A stretch of 64,000 nt of DNA from Eutreptiella sp. 'Long Island Sound 2002' (taxonomy: Eukaryota; Euglenozoa; Euglenophyceae; Eutreptiales; Eutreptiaceae), in NCBI GenBank assembly GCA_964036045.1, contig OZ038384.1, positions 97,761,600 through 97,825,599 of the forward strand. The letters are read 5' to 3'. Both the position numbers and the translations under genes were made by a program. Below, one piece after another: positions 9,807 to 23,679 of this stretch; within the stretch, counting starts at the first letter, position 1; each line of letters starts with the position of its first letter. The notes beneath the pieces are model-generated. The model did not search any database. It saw nothing but the letters and a program-made list of their open reading frames with translations, and was not told the origin of the DNA.

Positions 9807-12800
9807 GCGGGTGACTGCATACGCGCATGCACGTTGCCGGATCTGGTGCGACACATCCTTAGTTTGTTTCGGGGCTATACCTCAGCTTTTCTGCTGAAGG
9901 TTGCTGAGCAGCTTGTTGAGGTAGGCAAACCGCATCCCCAAAGCCTTGTTTCAGGTGGGCGATTCCCCTTAGTGGGGCTGGTGTGCACGCCTCCCATGCA
10001 GTCAGGTGCATGCCAAGTGGCTTGCATTACCACGTCCTTGTATGGACGTCTCTGCGTGTGGTCTCGAATGCACGTGTGCACCCTTGCGTGCGCACATGAG
10101 GCTGTGCAGTCTGCTCTTTTATCGCCTGTATTCGGCCATTGTGGCGTTTGTGAATTGCCCTCTGTTTCTGCAGAGGCAATTTTCTCGACACATGCTCATG
10201 CATGACCTGTGTGCTTGCTTTCATGCCAGTTGTTTGCTCGTCGGAGGTGACTTATGGTTCCACAGGGGCAAATATAGATTAAGAGTTGCAGCAGAGTGCA
10301 GCGACTGCATATAGCATTCATTGGATGGGTTTGTTTTCAAGGGCTTCGGCGGAGCAAAATATGGGCCATTGCCGGCTTTAGCCCTAAACGTAGCCCCAGC
10401 GCGAAACTTAACTGTTGGGTGATGGTCCCATGATTGACAGACGGATAGTACACACACCTGGGACGAGGAGGCTCTTGTATAAGATGTGAGGACGACGGCT
10501 TTATTTCAATCGGTGCGTGTAAATTACGACTTTGTTCGCGGGCTGTGATCGAACACGAGGACATAGTAAAAAATCAGTATCTTTGAGCGATCCGACATTG
10601 GCTTTCTGCTTGCTCTTGTTGTGCCCATGGATGATTGGAAGATATGCCCCTCACAATGGTGGTTTTGAGAATATTGTGGTTGAGATATTTCAGTCGTAGT
10701 CGGTGTTGTGGTTTTTGATGTGTATGAGAGCATGCAGGATGCTGCATGATGCTTTATGCTGCATCGGATGCATGGCAGGAGACAAGATGAAGATCATAGT
10801 CAGAGCCATTGTTTGAATTGTTGCGCAGATATGTCATCTTGCCTTCATGGCAGGGTTTTCAATGTGGGATCTGCTCTGCGCATGGGGAATGATGCTACTG
10901 ATAGTCCACTTTCGCGGAAACCCCAAAAGCTATGGGTTTTTTGATCTATCTAGCTGCAGATAGAGAATGTGATGGAGCAAACAGCAAGCAGCAAAATTTC
11001 CGTTTCAAGTGACTGTTGGCCGTCAACTGCCGATCATTTTAGACACACCATTGAGTGTGCTTAAGGACTATGTTTAACGAACGAGCTGAAGGACAGCCCC
11101 GAGGGCTGGCAATCAGCCGCCAACCACTAAGGGCTACCAGCCAAACACCAACTGCCCGATTGCAGCTAGCGCCGATCACTGGTTGGTTGACCAATTGTCA
11201 TTTGTCCAGAACTCTCCGTTTTTCAGTGGACCCATTAATCGCTAACCACTGCCATGCATTGCCATTATTCTTGTCTGCCGAGCGAGGAAAGGGCGTATAA
11301 TTTGTTTTTAGTTGCGAAATGTTTTTTATACGCGCTGAAATCCAAGAAAAGTACGAAAATTTAACCAAGGCCATCGAAAATTTGGGTAAAACCATTTTTA
11401 AATTAAGCTAAAACACCCCAAAAATAAAAGTTAGTGCATGCAAAAAAAAAAAAACTCTGCCCAAAAATATGATTGCAACAAAACCAAAGATCTGAAAAAA
11501 AAAGTCATCCGCATGTCCGTATATGTCAAAAAATCAGAATCTTATTTTTGAATGGCTATCTAAAAAAGAAAAAAAAGATTTTGCTGAGACCAAACAACGC
11601 AAAGCCTGGGGGTGGGGGGGGCAGACATGTAGCTCCTAGGGGAGGCAGGTGGCACCTCTCTAGATGAATCATCCACATTTCCGAGCAAACTTTGCAGAGG
11701 GGGTCTACGGAAGAGGAGGGGATCGAGGTTTGAGTGAGATGAGATTGATATTGGTAAAGATAGTTGACTTGGCAACCGAATAATATTGCATGATGTCTAG
11801 GTTGTGATTCTACATTTACAACGAAGCGCGAGTAAGCAAGACACTACACATGATATCACAAGAAATGGTTGTGGGAGGGAAGGATTGTGCTTTGTCCGCC
11901 TTTTCTTTTCATGGTGCCAAGCACCATGAAAAGAACAGCCTTGGTGCGTTGTAACCTGTTGTTGTCTCAAATAGAGGCTAGAAGTGCCAAGTAAGTGGGG
12001 AAGTAGTTCATTTTACTTTGCTTTGATTGTCGGTATACAGTCCATTTGAACGAAAAATAGGTTAGCGGATTGAGCAAAATTGCCAAAACGGCGTCAAAAA
12101 AGCACAAATTGAAGAACTCGTAAGGTGTCGGATGTTGAGAACTCAAGGGCAATTGGGAATATTTTGTTTATGCATTTTTTCTATCCTTTTAGAAAGAGGA
12201 CACATGTTGTGAGACATAAGATCCGTGTAATGCACCCAACACTTTACATTCGCATGACATCGCTGCAAAATGGTACCTGCTTACCACATGACAACGAACA
12301 TATCACAGCAAGGAATGTGGGCAATGGGGTGCATAATGTGTTAATCCTGAAACCCATGTTCCACTATTGTAGGAAACTGAGCACATAGGCTCTCGCCGTC
12401 CCCTATTTTGCAAAATTTAGACATTTTCTCTGTTCTTCTCGAATGAGAGAGAGAGAGAGATAGGGGTAGGGAGTTGCCTCGGCGCACCAACACTGCTCGT
12501 AAAACGTCCCCATACAAGTTTTTCAGAAACACATGATGATGAGGTAAAAATCTTTGTGTCGTGCGGAATATTTTTATGGTGCGCAATTGTTTTATAAACC
12601 AAGAAATTAAAAAAAAAACACTCAAGAGTTGGATTTTGCAACAAAAAAAAAGCTTGGACCGGGAAAGGAGGCAAATGGTTTGTCCCGCTTTGCACATTTT
12701 TGGTGGCTTCATTTTGTTTAGCCAACTTTGAAACACCCAACAAACCTACTTTTGATTAGCTCGTTTTTTTTTTAAAACTCTAATCATTTTGCAATGGGAT

Positions 12801-13244
12801 CGAGAACTGACCATCTTACATGTGGGACATTTGATATACTCCTTTTTGCATTCACACTCGCTTCTTTCAACTCTTCGCTCTAGTGTTCCATTGGAGTAAG
12901 AGTTACAAAAGTTCAATGACAGCCACAAGGTCAACATGAAAAAAATATTCAATGGTTGTCGCTCATCGAAAATACCCGCTTGTGACTTATTCAATCATCG
13001 TAACCTCTTCTAAAATGGTAGAGACATTGAGAGTACATCAGAATTTCCAGCATGCGGGATTGCCAAGAAAAGAGTAGAAAAGAAGAATGTTGCACATTGG
13101 TGTGCCACAAATCCTTGGACCTGGCAATAGGCGGTGTAGTTTTCCTTCTATCTTTGTCAGAGAAGGCTTCTTTTGCATTCCGGTACAAAAGCGTGCAGGA
13201 AACTGGTAAGCTCAATGTGTGTGCCGCTTTGGTGAATATGAAAA
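9807..13244. other. Spacer with A-rich tracts and a hairpin
   Basis: No protein family is recognisable. Homopolymer A runs occur at 11442-11454 and around 11560. A short GA microsatellite lies at 12444-12461, and a perfect hairpin at 11903-11935 is listed separately. Confidence 0.45.
11903..11935. repeat. Perfect 15-bp hairpin with 3-base loop
   Basis: TTCTTTTCATGGTGC at 11903-11917 is followed by CAA and then its exact complement GCACCATGAAAAGAA at 11921-11935. No gene is adjacent, so a role as terminator or small-RNA precursor cannot be assigned. Confidence 0.8.
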
Positions 13245-13560
13245 ATAACCTCCCATTTTGTATGAAAAAGCCTCCCACTTTGCACCACATTGAGCTCGCT
13301 CTGTTTTGTATTAAAAAAACACCCCTTTAGTAGCTCAAAATATCACATTTTGTACTAAGAACATCTGATTTACCATTAAAAACCCGCCCGCTTTGTACAA
13401 AAAAAACCCATCTTGTACTAATCTCTCCCTGTTTGTACACAAAAACCCCCGCTAAAAAAGTGTCCCGTTTTATAATAAAAGAAGTTTCATTTTGTACTTA
13501 AAAGACCACTTGTTTTGTACGGAAATGTTCCCGTTTCGTATAAAAAAACCTTTTTTTTCC
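13245..13560. repeat. Degenerate ~30-bp AT-rich tandem repeat
   Basis: The motif TTTTGTAC/T followed by a run of A and then C-rich bases recurs about ten times, for example near 13257, 13307, 13354, 13397, 13410, 13432, 13470, 13492 and 13515. Spacing varies between about 15 and 50 bases, so this is an eroded array. Confidence 0.65.
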
Positions 13561-15951
13561 CTAAAAAAATCTCCTTCCACTGCTTTCTACAACTTTTGGG
13601 TTTGCCAACTTAGCAAAAGCACCCCAAATCTTAAGACCTCCCTTTCGAAAATAGATGAAAATGTGGACATGGGCTATGGACCCTACTTTACCTCCTTCAC
13701 GCATTACAAATGATCACTTCAAATGAAATTTTTGGGTAGGTCTCCCAAGCTAACGGAGACCCTACTTTGCAAAATTGACACATTACCTATCACCCCCTCA
13801 AATGAAGTTTCGGCTTTCTTTGAAAAAGAACCCTTCTAATGAAAAACAACATTTGCGTGGTGCAACCAAAAACTTCCATTGTCATGGCATCTTTGCAAAT
13901 GGTACCTCTTCACGCATGCAACATGCGACAACAAAAAGGAAATGGAACTGTGTGTACTGCATGAAATTGTGCACATGGGCTATGGCCCAGATGGCTGAGT
14001 CGAGTACTGCCCAAAATTCAGACCAATCCGTACGGTCATCGATGTGAAAGTGGAATCTAGTCCAGGACAAGTGGAAAAAGATGCTATCCAATGGTCCCTG
14101 GAGCGGTTTTTTTGTACATTTCGGGTGATAAATTCATTTTTGGAGGGCTTTTTGGTACATTTCGATGGGGCATTTGAGTACCATTTCAGATTTTTCCCCG
14201 ATACATAGAGGTGTTTTCTACAATCCATTATTTGGGTTTCTAGCATGTTGTTGCAGCTTACCGGTGTTTTTTGATGACAATGGCTGGGGTGTGTAAAAGA
14301 TGTCCCCACTTGCCGGCGGGCAGGGGGGTGGGACACGTCCAACCAAAGATTCCGTGGTCAAAAAGAGATTTTGCGCTAAATTGTTTTACATGATCATCAT
14401 GTATTTCTGAAAAAATTTCGCACGGGGGTTTGCAGAGAGTGCCACTGCACCAAAGCAACCCCTATCCCCAAGATGTGCTTTAGAGATGTCAAGAACCTTG
14501 CAAAGTGAGTTTATTTGAGAATATCAGAGGCTATTGGTGGGGACGGTGGGGGTGCCTGGAATTCGGAACTGCTAACAATGGTAGCACATAGGACTGAGGG
14601 CGGTGCACGACAGTGAAGAACCTTTGATGAACCTCCCCCCCCGCCACTGCAAAAAAAACCCCTTCTACCCCCTCCCCATGGTTGGCCATACTAAAATCCA
14701 CAGTTTCTTCACAAAATTATTGAAAGAACTCTGAAAATGTTTCCGGCACCACTTTCACTGTCTTGCTGTTGTCAGGGCTGCATTCAATGGAGTATGAACA
14801 TTGTTGATCAAATTTGCAGTGCTTTTAACAGTCATGGCATCAAACACGGTGCATACCATCAACTCATGCCTTCACACCAACTTCATTGCTAAAGTGGAAT
14901 GCAGCATCTTCTTGATATCCCTGGGGAATGAATATTCCCCACAGAAAAGACCCTCACTTCTTCTGAGTCCAGGTGTGTTATTTTGTGTGTGGGCAAAACG
15001 TACATTCTGGTCTCTACGAAACAAGCAGTGTAATGTGCCCCATAAATCTCATTCTGAAAAAATTCGTTGATGTTGTGAATTGGGAATCTGTTGCATCCAT
15101 GGAATCCTTTGGGGGGCGATTAAAATGAGCTGCGCAACAGTGTAGCTATGGATTGTGACCACGCAAGAGAACTTCAAAAAGGTGAGTGAAAGAGGACCAA
15201 TGCAAATGGGTGTGCGAAAAACGCACCAGTGAAAACGCAACGGTGAAACACACTACCAGAGCAAGAACCTACTAATTATCTGCTTTTCGGCCTGTTTGCT
15301 GCATACGGCACCGCATCAAAAAAAAGTTGTGGTTACCAAGCTGCTTAATGTCCTTGATGGGATAATACACCATGCATTACTGGCATGGCCGTAAAGAGCT
15401 TCCCACCGTTCAGTGGCTTGGAGAGACTCCAGGGGTAAAGCCTGGTAAGGGTGATTGGTTGGGGGGGGCGCATTTTGGGTGGTTGAAACCTCGAAATTTC
15501 CAACAAACCCTGGCCAAGCTACGGGCATTGTTTGGAGTGTGCATGTGATACTGTGCAGCTTTTGGTAAAACACTTTGAATGGAGCCAGGTGTGAGCAAGA
15601 AAGCAACCATTACTAAGCAGTCTCCAAAAATGGCAGAGATGGGCATTCAAAACCCTGAAGACATGGCGCATGCCTTTGTTTGCAGTGTACAACTTCCATG
15701 TTCACTTGCTATTGGCGATTAAATGTTGTCCATTGTTAGTTGCCATACATGCACACACCCAATGGGCACGGTGCATGTGTGCGGTTTTACAAAATTCGCA
15801 AAATGGATCGCTCACACTCATTGACTGTGATGCGCCAGTGAATATCACACTGCAGTTCTCCCACGATAAAAAGTAAAAATACATGCTTCCAGGCACTGTT
15901 GAGGCCGCTTGCTCACATGCAGCAAATGGCTTGCCCAAGAAGAAAATGAAC
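13561..15951. other. Spacer, nothing recognised
   Basis: AT-rich and without a supported gene. Open frames up to about 120 codons exist on both strands, but none shows a domain motif or a consistent composition. Confidence 0.4.
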
Positions 15952-16176
15952 TCAATCGTAGATTGATGCCTTTGACAGGCGCTCTTTAACAATGCCATTA
16001 CCATAGACCGTGTCTGTTTGGCACTGCTCAATGCCAAAGAAGTAATCCGGATCGTCTTCGTCATAATTCAGTGCCTTCTTGACTTCTGGAATGGCCTTCT
16101 CCGCATCTTGTTTCGAATGGTACAAACCATGAATCATCAGCCGCCCACCTAAACGTGATGAGATGCAATGGCTCAT
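15952..16176 (-). CDS. Small unrecognised open frame, possible exon
   Basis: A 74-codon frame starting with ATG at 16176 encodes an acidic, hydrophilic protein containing AEKAIPEVKKALNYDEDDPD and ending KERLSKASIYD. Its composition looks more protein-like than the surrounding frames, and GGRLMIHGLYHSKQDAEKA reads as a plausible strand-helix unit. No family is recognised. It could be a terminal exon of an undetected gene or a chance frame. Confidence 0.25.
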   Translation of the reverse strand: MSHCISSRLGGRLMIHGLYHSKQDAEKAIPEVKKALNYDEDDPDYFFGIEQCQTDTVYGNGIVKERLSKASIYD

Positions 16177-16179
16177 GTT

Positions 16180-18423
16180 GAAATGGTGATTGAATCAGTG
16201 ACTATGCAGGGGTCGGCTGGAGAGGACGGAAGGCAGAGGGAAATCACGCGATCCAAGCACAGCTTTGATGGAGCGTAATTCTTTATGCCCCGCAGATCCA
16301 CACAACTAGTACGGGGCTGTCGTGCTAGTGTTTGATGTTTGTTTTTGCGTACATACACCGCTCCCTTTGAGCTTTCGTTTTTCGCCCCACGAATTCCTGA
16401 GAGAGTAACAACTACAAGAACTCTCGCATCCTCGCCGCCACAGCAATCACAAGACTCGCCGACACACACTCAATGGGTGGTATTGACACACACGAGACTG
16501 GCTGGCACCACAAGGACACCATAACAGTCGCCGCCGCACAGACAGCGCTCGGCGATGCAACCAGAGCCTGCGCGGTGGCAGATAAATGGACAATGGCCAG
16601 TAAAATTCTCGGCTCGTGTGCCCTCTATGCCTCGACCCAGACCCGTCCCGTTCAGCCTTTTGTGTTTCAATGGACCCCCCAACCAATGGTGGCGGTTTTG
16701 GCACCTATTTTCGGGTACCACCAATCCCAATGGAAAGAGCAGCTTTCAAACTTGCAGGGTTGGCAGAAGAGGGGTAACGCCTCGGGCAAAGCTTGAATCA
16801 TCATCAATGGAGGTATGAGTAAGCCCATGGGGACAGCATGCTGCCCTCTTGCCAATGCCCATCCAGACACTTGGGCCCCACAACACTAGCAAAAACAAAA
16901 CGACACTGGCGGTGGCGTTGTGTCAGTGGCCCAAGAGTTCCCCAGCCCCCCTGTGTATGGAACGACTTCGTGCACGCCCTCCTTCCAAAGGGGACTGTAC
17001 ATTCCTTTGCTGATGGCAAAAGACCGTCCACCTCAGCAGTGCAAGCATGTTACCCACACATGGCACACACCTCTGGTACCGACTTGGCCAAATTGCTCAC
17101 TGTACAACAGGAAGAGTTGGGCCTGTGTGGAATAGGCACGGCCAACTACCTGGGCTAGACCCCGTACTCGAAACATGACGTGATCTGCACAGTAACACCA
17201 GACCGGCGTGGATGTGAAATAACCCCGCGGATCCCTTACATTCCTCCACTCAAGGTGACTGAGCCCCAACCAGCAAACCCAGGTTTTGGACACGGCTCAC
17301 GCGAGTTCGTCGCAACGTTTGGACCAGATTTCCTTTCTGCACCTTCCGGCGAATGGGGTATTTTCTTCGGGCGCAACTATGCTCAACAGTGTCAGCACCA
17401 CGTAATCGAAAAAGCAGACACTCAGAAAGTGTGTGTAAAATAATGCCAGTTGCAACGAGCAAACGCTCCACAGTGTAGCAAACGCTCCACAGTGTCCAAA
17501 AGACAAAACAGCACGGATGGGGGGGGGGGGGGGCAAGGAGAGAAGGAGGGAGGATGGTAAGGCAACGAGCAGCCGGCTGTGTCACAGGCGAAGCGCCTCC
17601 GCGTGGACTGCACCTGTCGCCTTCGCTTTTGCACCTGGCCCTTTGAGAATGAAAGTGGTATCCAAGGGGTATTGTTTACCAGCATTTTTCTCTCCCTGTC
17701 GTTTAACTGCCAAATTGATTGCCGCGTTGAAGCACAACAAGGATCAATGGTAAACTTGTCGAGCAACGTTGGCCTTCGGCACAACGCCCAAAAATTCGTA
17801 GACCTTGAACCACAAGCTTGTGACATGGTAAGTTGCGGGTAAGGTGCACAACAGGTACAAAACAAACATGAGGTTTGAAACGGCCTCGTACGGATTAGGG
17901 TCTTGCATTTTTGTGCATCAACCACCCATCGCAGGTGCGGCTTGCGGCATCCACTGCACATGGTGTGGTTTTACAAGAAGTGCCGTTGAAACGAATTTTC
18001 GGAGCGGAAAATTTATGCACCTGAAATGACGTGTTTCATATCCATCTGTGCCCTTGGTTGAGAATCCCGTCCGCCGATGCAAACGCAAGCTTGTCTTGGT
18101 GACCAGGTGGGGCTTAATGAGGCATAAAATGGGCCCTAGCGAGATTCAAGTACCCCACGATATGTGAAATTAGCTGAACTTCAACCCGGTACAGGTGTCG
18201 GGTGCCCTGTTCTGGAAGTGCAAGATTCCCCATTGCAAGGTCGAATGATATTACACGACATGGGAGAATCGCGGAATGGATTGCAAGAAAAAATTCATGG
18301 CAAAGATTGAGTTCCATGAAGGAACATCACTGATCAGTGGTTCATTTTTCATCGTTCAAGAAATCTTGAATCTCCACTTCAAGAAATTTTCCATCGAGAT
18401 GTCTGGCGAGCGCAGTATCGGCC
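16180..18423. other. Spacer, nothing recognised
   Basis: No gene could be supported. A 20-base direct repeat (AACGCTCCACAGTGT) lies at 17462-17494 and a G-run at 17520-17533. Confidence 0.4.
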
Positions 18424-18447
18424 GGCATTTTGCGACCGCAAAATGCC
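18424..18447. repeat. 10-bp perfect hairpin
   Basis: GGCATTTTGC, the loop GACC, then GCAAAATGCC. No CTAG-type Helitron end follows on either strand within 12 bases, so it is not called a Helitron terminus. Confidence 0.7.
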
Positions 18448-18639
18448 ACAAGGGGGCGGCTTCTGAAAGTTTTAATATAACAGGGGGCGCATTGCTTTGT
18501 TTTCGTTGAATATTTTCTGCCTATGCTGGCATTCCGACTGTCTCATGGTATTTGGCAATGTGGCATTTGAAGATTTGGCAGCAATGTAAAATGGCAACCT
18601 TACCAAGGCAGAAATGGAAGCCAGTGAGCGCTTCACTTG

Positions 18640-18990
18640 TTGTAGTTGTGTGCTTTGCACTTAGTTAGCACTTGAGTGGATGAGGCACAAGTGTTTAGTG
18701 GTGGAATGTGAGTTGCATTGAGCTGACACTGGAAGCATCAATGGTAGATTTAGGTTAAATGCGAAAGTGACAACCACAACAAGGAGGAATTCGAAACCCA
18801 TGAGCTCATTTTGTAGTTAGTTTAGGGTTGTGTGATTTGCACTTAGTTAGCAGTTGAGTGGAAGAGGCACAAGGAGTGTTTTGTGGTAAAGTGTGAGTTG
18901 GATTGAGCTGACACTGGTGGCATCAAAGATAGATTTAGGTTAAATGTGAAAGTGATAGCTGCAACAAGGATGAGTTTGAAGTGAGAGACA
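18640..18990. repeat. Two tandem copies of a ~178-bp segment
   Basis: Shared landmarks TTTGCACTTAGTTAGCA, GATTGAGCTGACACTGG / CATTGAGCTGACACTGG and TAGATTTAGGTTAAATG recur about 180 bases apart. The copies have diverged by roughly one base in eight. Confidence 0.8.
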
Positions 18991-19387
18991 GTTTAAGGTA
19001 GTTTGTTTAAGGTCATATGCTATGTGCTCACTTTTTTTATCACTCAAAAAGGCACAAGAAGTTGAAATACTTGTGGATTGCAAGTTGCATTCAGGCATCA
19101 CTAGGGGCATCTATAGGATACTAGTGGCATCTACACCACTGGCATCTACAGTAGACCTCTAACAGCAAAGCTAAAACTTGCACTGATTGTCAAAGTTGCA
19201 TCTTGATGAGCTTGTATTGAAACTAAGTCTACCGTTGATTAGTTGATTGAGCTGTTTTTGGGGTGACATTCTATTTTGTCATTTGCAATGTATCCGGGGG
19301 AACGGATGAGGACAAGCAGTCTAAATACCACCCGATCTCTATGCGGTTTAACAAGCGGATCGTTAAATCGTCAGTAATTAATTAAAA

Positions 19388-20449
19388 CTAGCAATCGGCC
19401 CGCGCATTTGCACGGGTTGCAAACAAAATTTATAGAGTGATAGGGCCGCGTCGTCACAGTTGGGTATCCAGCCTACGCGGTGATCCTATCAGGGTTCGCA
19501 CTGGTCCCATCGGTAGGGATGGCACTGGTCCCATCGGTAGGGATGGCAGAGGCTCCGCATTGATCTTGTTGTCAGGCTCCGCATTGATCTTGTTGTCGGC
19601 CCATCACTCACGGTATGAGATTTTGAAGTTGGATGGCATGTACGTTGTGAGCTGTGGAAGATCTCAGTCCAATATTTCCGGTTCGCACTGGTCCCATCGG
19701 TAGGGATGGCACTGGTCCCATCGGTAGGGATGGCAGAGGCTCCGCATTGATGTTGTTGTCAGGCTCCGCATTGATCTTGTTGTCCATCACTCATTGATCT
19801 TGTTGTCAGGCTCCGCATTGATCTTGTTGTCCATCACTCACGGTATGAGATTTTGAAGTTTGATGGCATGTACATTGTGCGCCGTGGAAGATCGCTGTGG
19901 AAGATCTCAGTCCAATATTTCCGGTGTGCGATGTGGAAGATATCGTCCAATATTTCTGTGGAAGATCTCATTCCAATATTTCCGGCCAAGCGATATTTTC
20001 CATGACTCCATAGTTGTTTGCGTCAACCTGCAAGTCCGCTGCTGTCCATATTTTGATACAATGCTGGCAGGAAGTTCGCTCTAAGCGCTCAGGGCCATAG
20101 AGGAAACCCCAGGGGATTTGCAGAAATTGACTGACATATGTGCCGTGCTGTGCAGCGCCGGCGCTGGCGCTACCGATAACATCGACGGATAGCGCCAACG
20201 GGTGGTTCCGGGAGTAGTTACAGGCGGTTAGCGCCCGCTCGGCCAACTGAACAGCCAGAATCGGCGAAGATGCAACCGTACTGCACACCGATCGATGCGC
20301 CTCAAAAAAGCGCATACATCTGTGTAATTGCAAAAAAAATGCCGCCTTGTAGCATAAATTATTTTCTGCGAGGCGCACACGCGCGCCGCTGCCGAGCCTG
20401 CGCCTGGACACGACGACGACGACGACGACCAGTCTGAAAATAATAGAAA
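19388..20449 (-). mobile_element. Probable non-autonomous Helitron remnant
   Basis: Read on the minus strand, a hairpin (CCCGTGCAAATGCGCGGG, with one mismatch) is followed six bases later by CTAG and then T, as expected for a Helitron 3' end inserted next to T. On the plus strand this is A|CTAG at 19388. The segment extends to the first satellite unit at 20450; its right part (20390-20449) has the same architecture as the satellite unit flank, with a GCGCGC tract, an ACG run and then A|CTAG. A 5' TC end was not fixed. Much of the interior is filled by local tandem repeats. Confidence 0.5.
19494..19990. repeat. Nested short tandem repeats
   Basis: A 24-bp unit (CACTGGTCCCATCGGTAGGG plus GATGG) is doubled at 19499-19548 and again near 19684-19733. 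GGCTCCGCATTGATCTTGTT recurs at 19551, 19570, 19738, 19757 and 19808. GTGGAAGATCTCAGTCCAAT recurs at 19655 and 19902, with partial copies to 19980. A ~185-bp compound unit is thus duplicated and further scrambled. Confidence 0.8.
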
Positions 20450-23400
20450 CTAGTGCGAATGCCCGCGCTTGAAGCGCGGGCCATATCACCATATCACCAT
20501 AGCACCATATCTCACACCGCACCGCATTTCACCTCATGTCCCGTACCTCATATCCCGTGCCACCTGACTCATGTCTCAAACATCATATCCCGTACTCTAT
20601 GAGTGAAATTTACCCCTCCTAAACTGTACTCTGACACCACATTTGACACCGCGATTCCCATAATCCATATTTCTAAACACATCACCCATACCTCACACTG
20701 TGTACAACATACCGCATATCCCGTACCTCGTATCCCGTACCTCATGACTCATGTCTCAAAGCTCATATCCCGTACTCTATAAGCGAGAGTGCCACTGCTG
20801 CCTGTTGGCTAAAATCGCCAAAAGTGAACAGGCAGGATTATTCGTGCAGATACCCGGATAATCGATTGTGCAGTATATACATATTTTCAAAACACGTGAT
20901 TCCATGATTTCGGATCGATTTGTCGTGCCAGAAATCGAAACCGCAAATCCGCCAGATGCCATTTGACGGGCACGCGCGCGCGCCAGCAGCAGCGAGCACA
21001 ATTGGGAGGATTTTTTGGGTATGACGAACTACGACGACGACGAACGAACGAACGTCCATACCACAATTAAATATATTAACTAGTGCGAATGCCCGCGCTT
21101 GAAGCGCGGGCCATATCACCATATCACCATAGCACCATATCTCACACCGCACCGCATTTCGCATACCCAATACAACACACCTCATGTCCCGTACCTCATA
21201 TCCCGTGCCACCTGACTCATGTCTCAAACATCATATCCCGTACCCCATGAGTGAAATATACCCCTCCTAAACTGTACTCTGACACCACATTTGACACCGC
21301 GATTCCCATAATCCATATTTCTAAACACATCACCCATACCTCACCCTGTGTACAACATACCACATATCCCGTACCGGGTATCCCGTACCTCATGACTTCT
21401 GTCTCAAACCTCATATCCCGTACTCTATAAGCGAGAGAACTGTCGCCACTGCTGCCTGTTGGCTAAAATTGGCAAAAGTGAACAGGCGGGATTATTCGTG
21501 CAGATACCCGGATAATCGATTGTACAGTACATACAGATTTTTAAAACACGTGATTCCATGATTTCGGATCGATTTGTCGTGCCAGAAATCGAAATCGCAA
21601 ATCCGCCAGATGCCATTTGACGGGCACGCGCGCGCGCCAGCAGCAGCGTGCACAATTGGGAGGATTTTTTGGGTATGACGAACGACGACGACGACGACGA
21701 ACGAACCATACCACAATTAAATATATTCACTAGTGCGAATGCCCGCGCTTGAAGCGCGGGCCATATCACCATATCACCATAGCACCATATCTCACACCGC
21801 ACCGCATTTCGCATACCCAATACAACACACCTCATGTCCCGTACCTCATATCCCGTGCCACCTGACTCATGTCTCAAACATCACATCCCGTACCCCATGA
21901 GTGAAATATACACCTCCTAAACTGTACTCTGACACCACATTTGACACCGCGATTCCCATAATCCATATTTCTAAACACATCACCCATACCTCACACTGTG
22001 TACAACATACCGCATATCCCGTACCGGGTATCCCGTACCTCATGACTCATGTCTCAAACCTCATATCCCGTACTCTATAAGCGAGAGAACTGTCGCCACT
22101 GCTGCCTGTTGGCTAAAATCGCCAAAAGTGAACAGGCGGGATTATTCGTGCAGATACCCGGATAATCGATTGTACAGTACATACAGATTTTTAAAACACG
22201 TGATTCCATGATTTCGGATCGATTTGTCGTGCCAGAAATCGAAATCGCAAATCCGCCAGATGCCATTTGACGGGCACGCGCGCGCGCCAGCAGCAGCGTG
22301 CACAATTGGGAGGATTTTTTGGGTATGACGAACGACGACGACGACGACGAACGAACCATACCACAATTAAATATATTAACTAGTGCGAATGCCCGCGCTT
22401 GAAGCGCGGGCCATATCACCATATCACCATAGCACCATATCTCACACCGCACCGCATTTCGCATACCCAATACAACACACCTCATGTCCCGTACCTCATA
22501 TCCCGTGCCACCTGACTCATGTCTCAAACATCATATCCCGTACCCCATGAGTGAAATATACACCTCCTAAACTGTACTCTGACACCACATTTGACACCGC
22601 GATTCCCATAATCCATATTTCTAAACACATCACCCATACCTCACACTGTGTACAACATACCGCATATCCCGTACCGGGTATCCCGTACCTCATGACTTCT
22701 GTCTCAAACCTCATATCCCGTACTCTATAAGCGAGAGAACTGTCGCCACTGCTGCCTGTTGGCTAAAATCGCCAAAAGTGAACAGGCGGGATTATGCGTG
22801 CAGATACCCGGATAATCGATTGTACAGTACATACAGATTTTCAAAACACGTGATTCCATGATTTCGGATCGATTTGTCGTGCCAGAAATCGAAATCGCAA
22901 ATCCGCCAGATGCCATTTGACGGGCACGCGCGCGCGCCAGCAGCAGCGTGCACAATTGGGAGGATTTTTTGGGTATGACGAACGACGACGACGACGACGA
23001 ACGAACCATACCACAATTAAATATATTAACTAGTGCGAATGCCCGCGCTTGAAGCGCGGGCCATATCACTATATCACCATAGCACCATATCTCACACCGC
23101 ACCGCATTTCGCATACCCAATACAACACACCTCATGTCCCGTACCTCATATCCCGTGCCACCTGACTCATGTCTCAAACATCACATCCCGTACCCCATGA
23201 GTGAAATATACCCCTCCTAAACTGTACTCTGACACCACATTTGACACCGCGATTCCCATAATCCATATTTCTAAACACATCACCCATACCTCACACTGTG
23301 TACAACATACCGCATATCCCGTACCGGGTATCCCGTACGTCATGACTTCTGTCTCAAACCTCATATCCCGTACTCTATAAGCGAGAGAACTGTCGCCACT

Positions 23401-23679
23401 GCTGCCTGTTGGCTAAAATCGCCAAAAGTGAACAGGCGGGATTATTCGTGCAGATACCCGGATAATCGATTGTACAGTACATACAGATTTTTAAACCACG
23501 TGATTCCATGATTGCGGATCGATTTGTCATGCCAGAAATCGAAATCGCAAATCCGCCAGATGCCATTTGACGGGCACGCGCGCGCGCCAGCAGCAGCGTG
23601 CACAATTGGGAGGATTTTTTGGGTATGACGAACGACGACGACGACGACGAACGAACCATACCACAATTAAATATATTAA

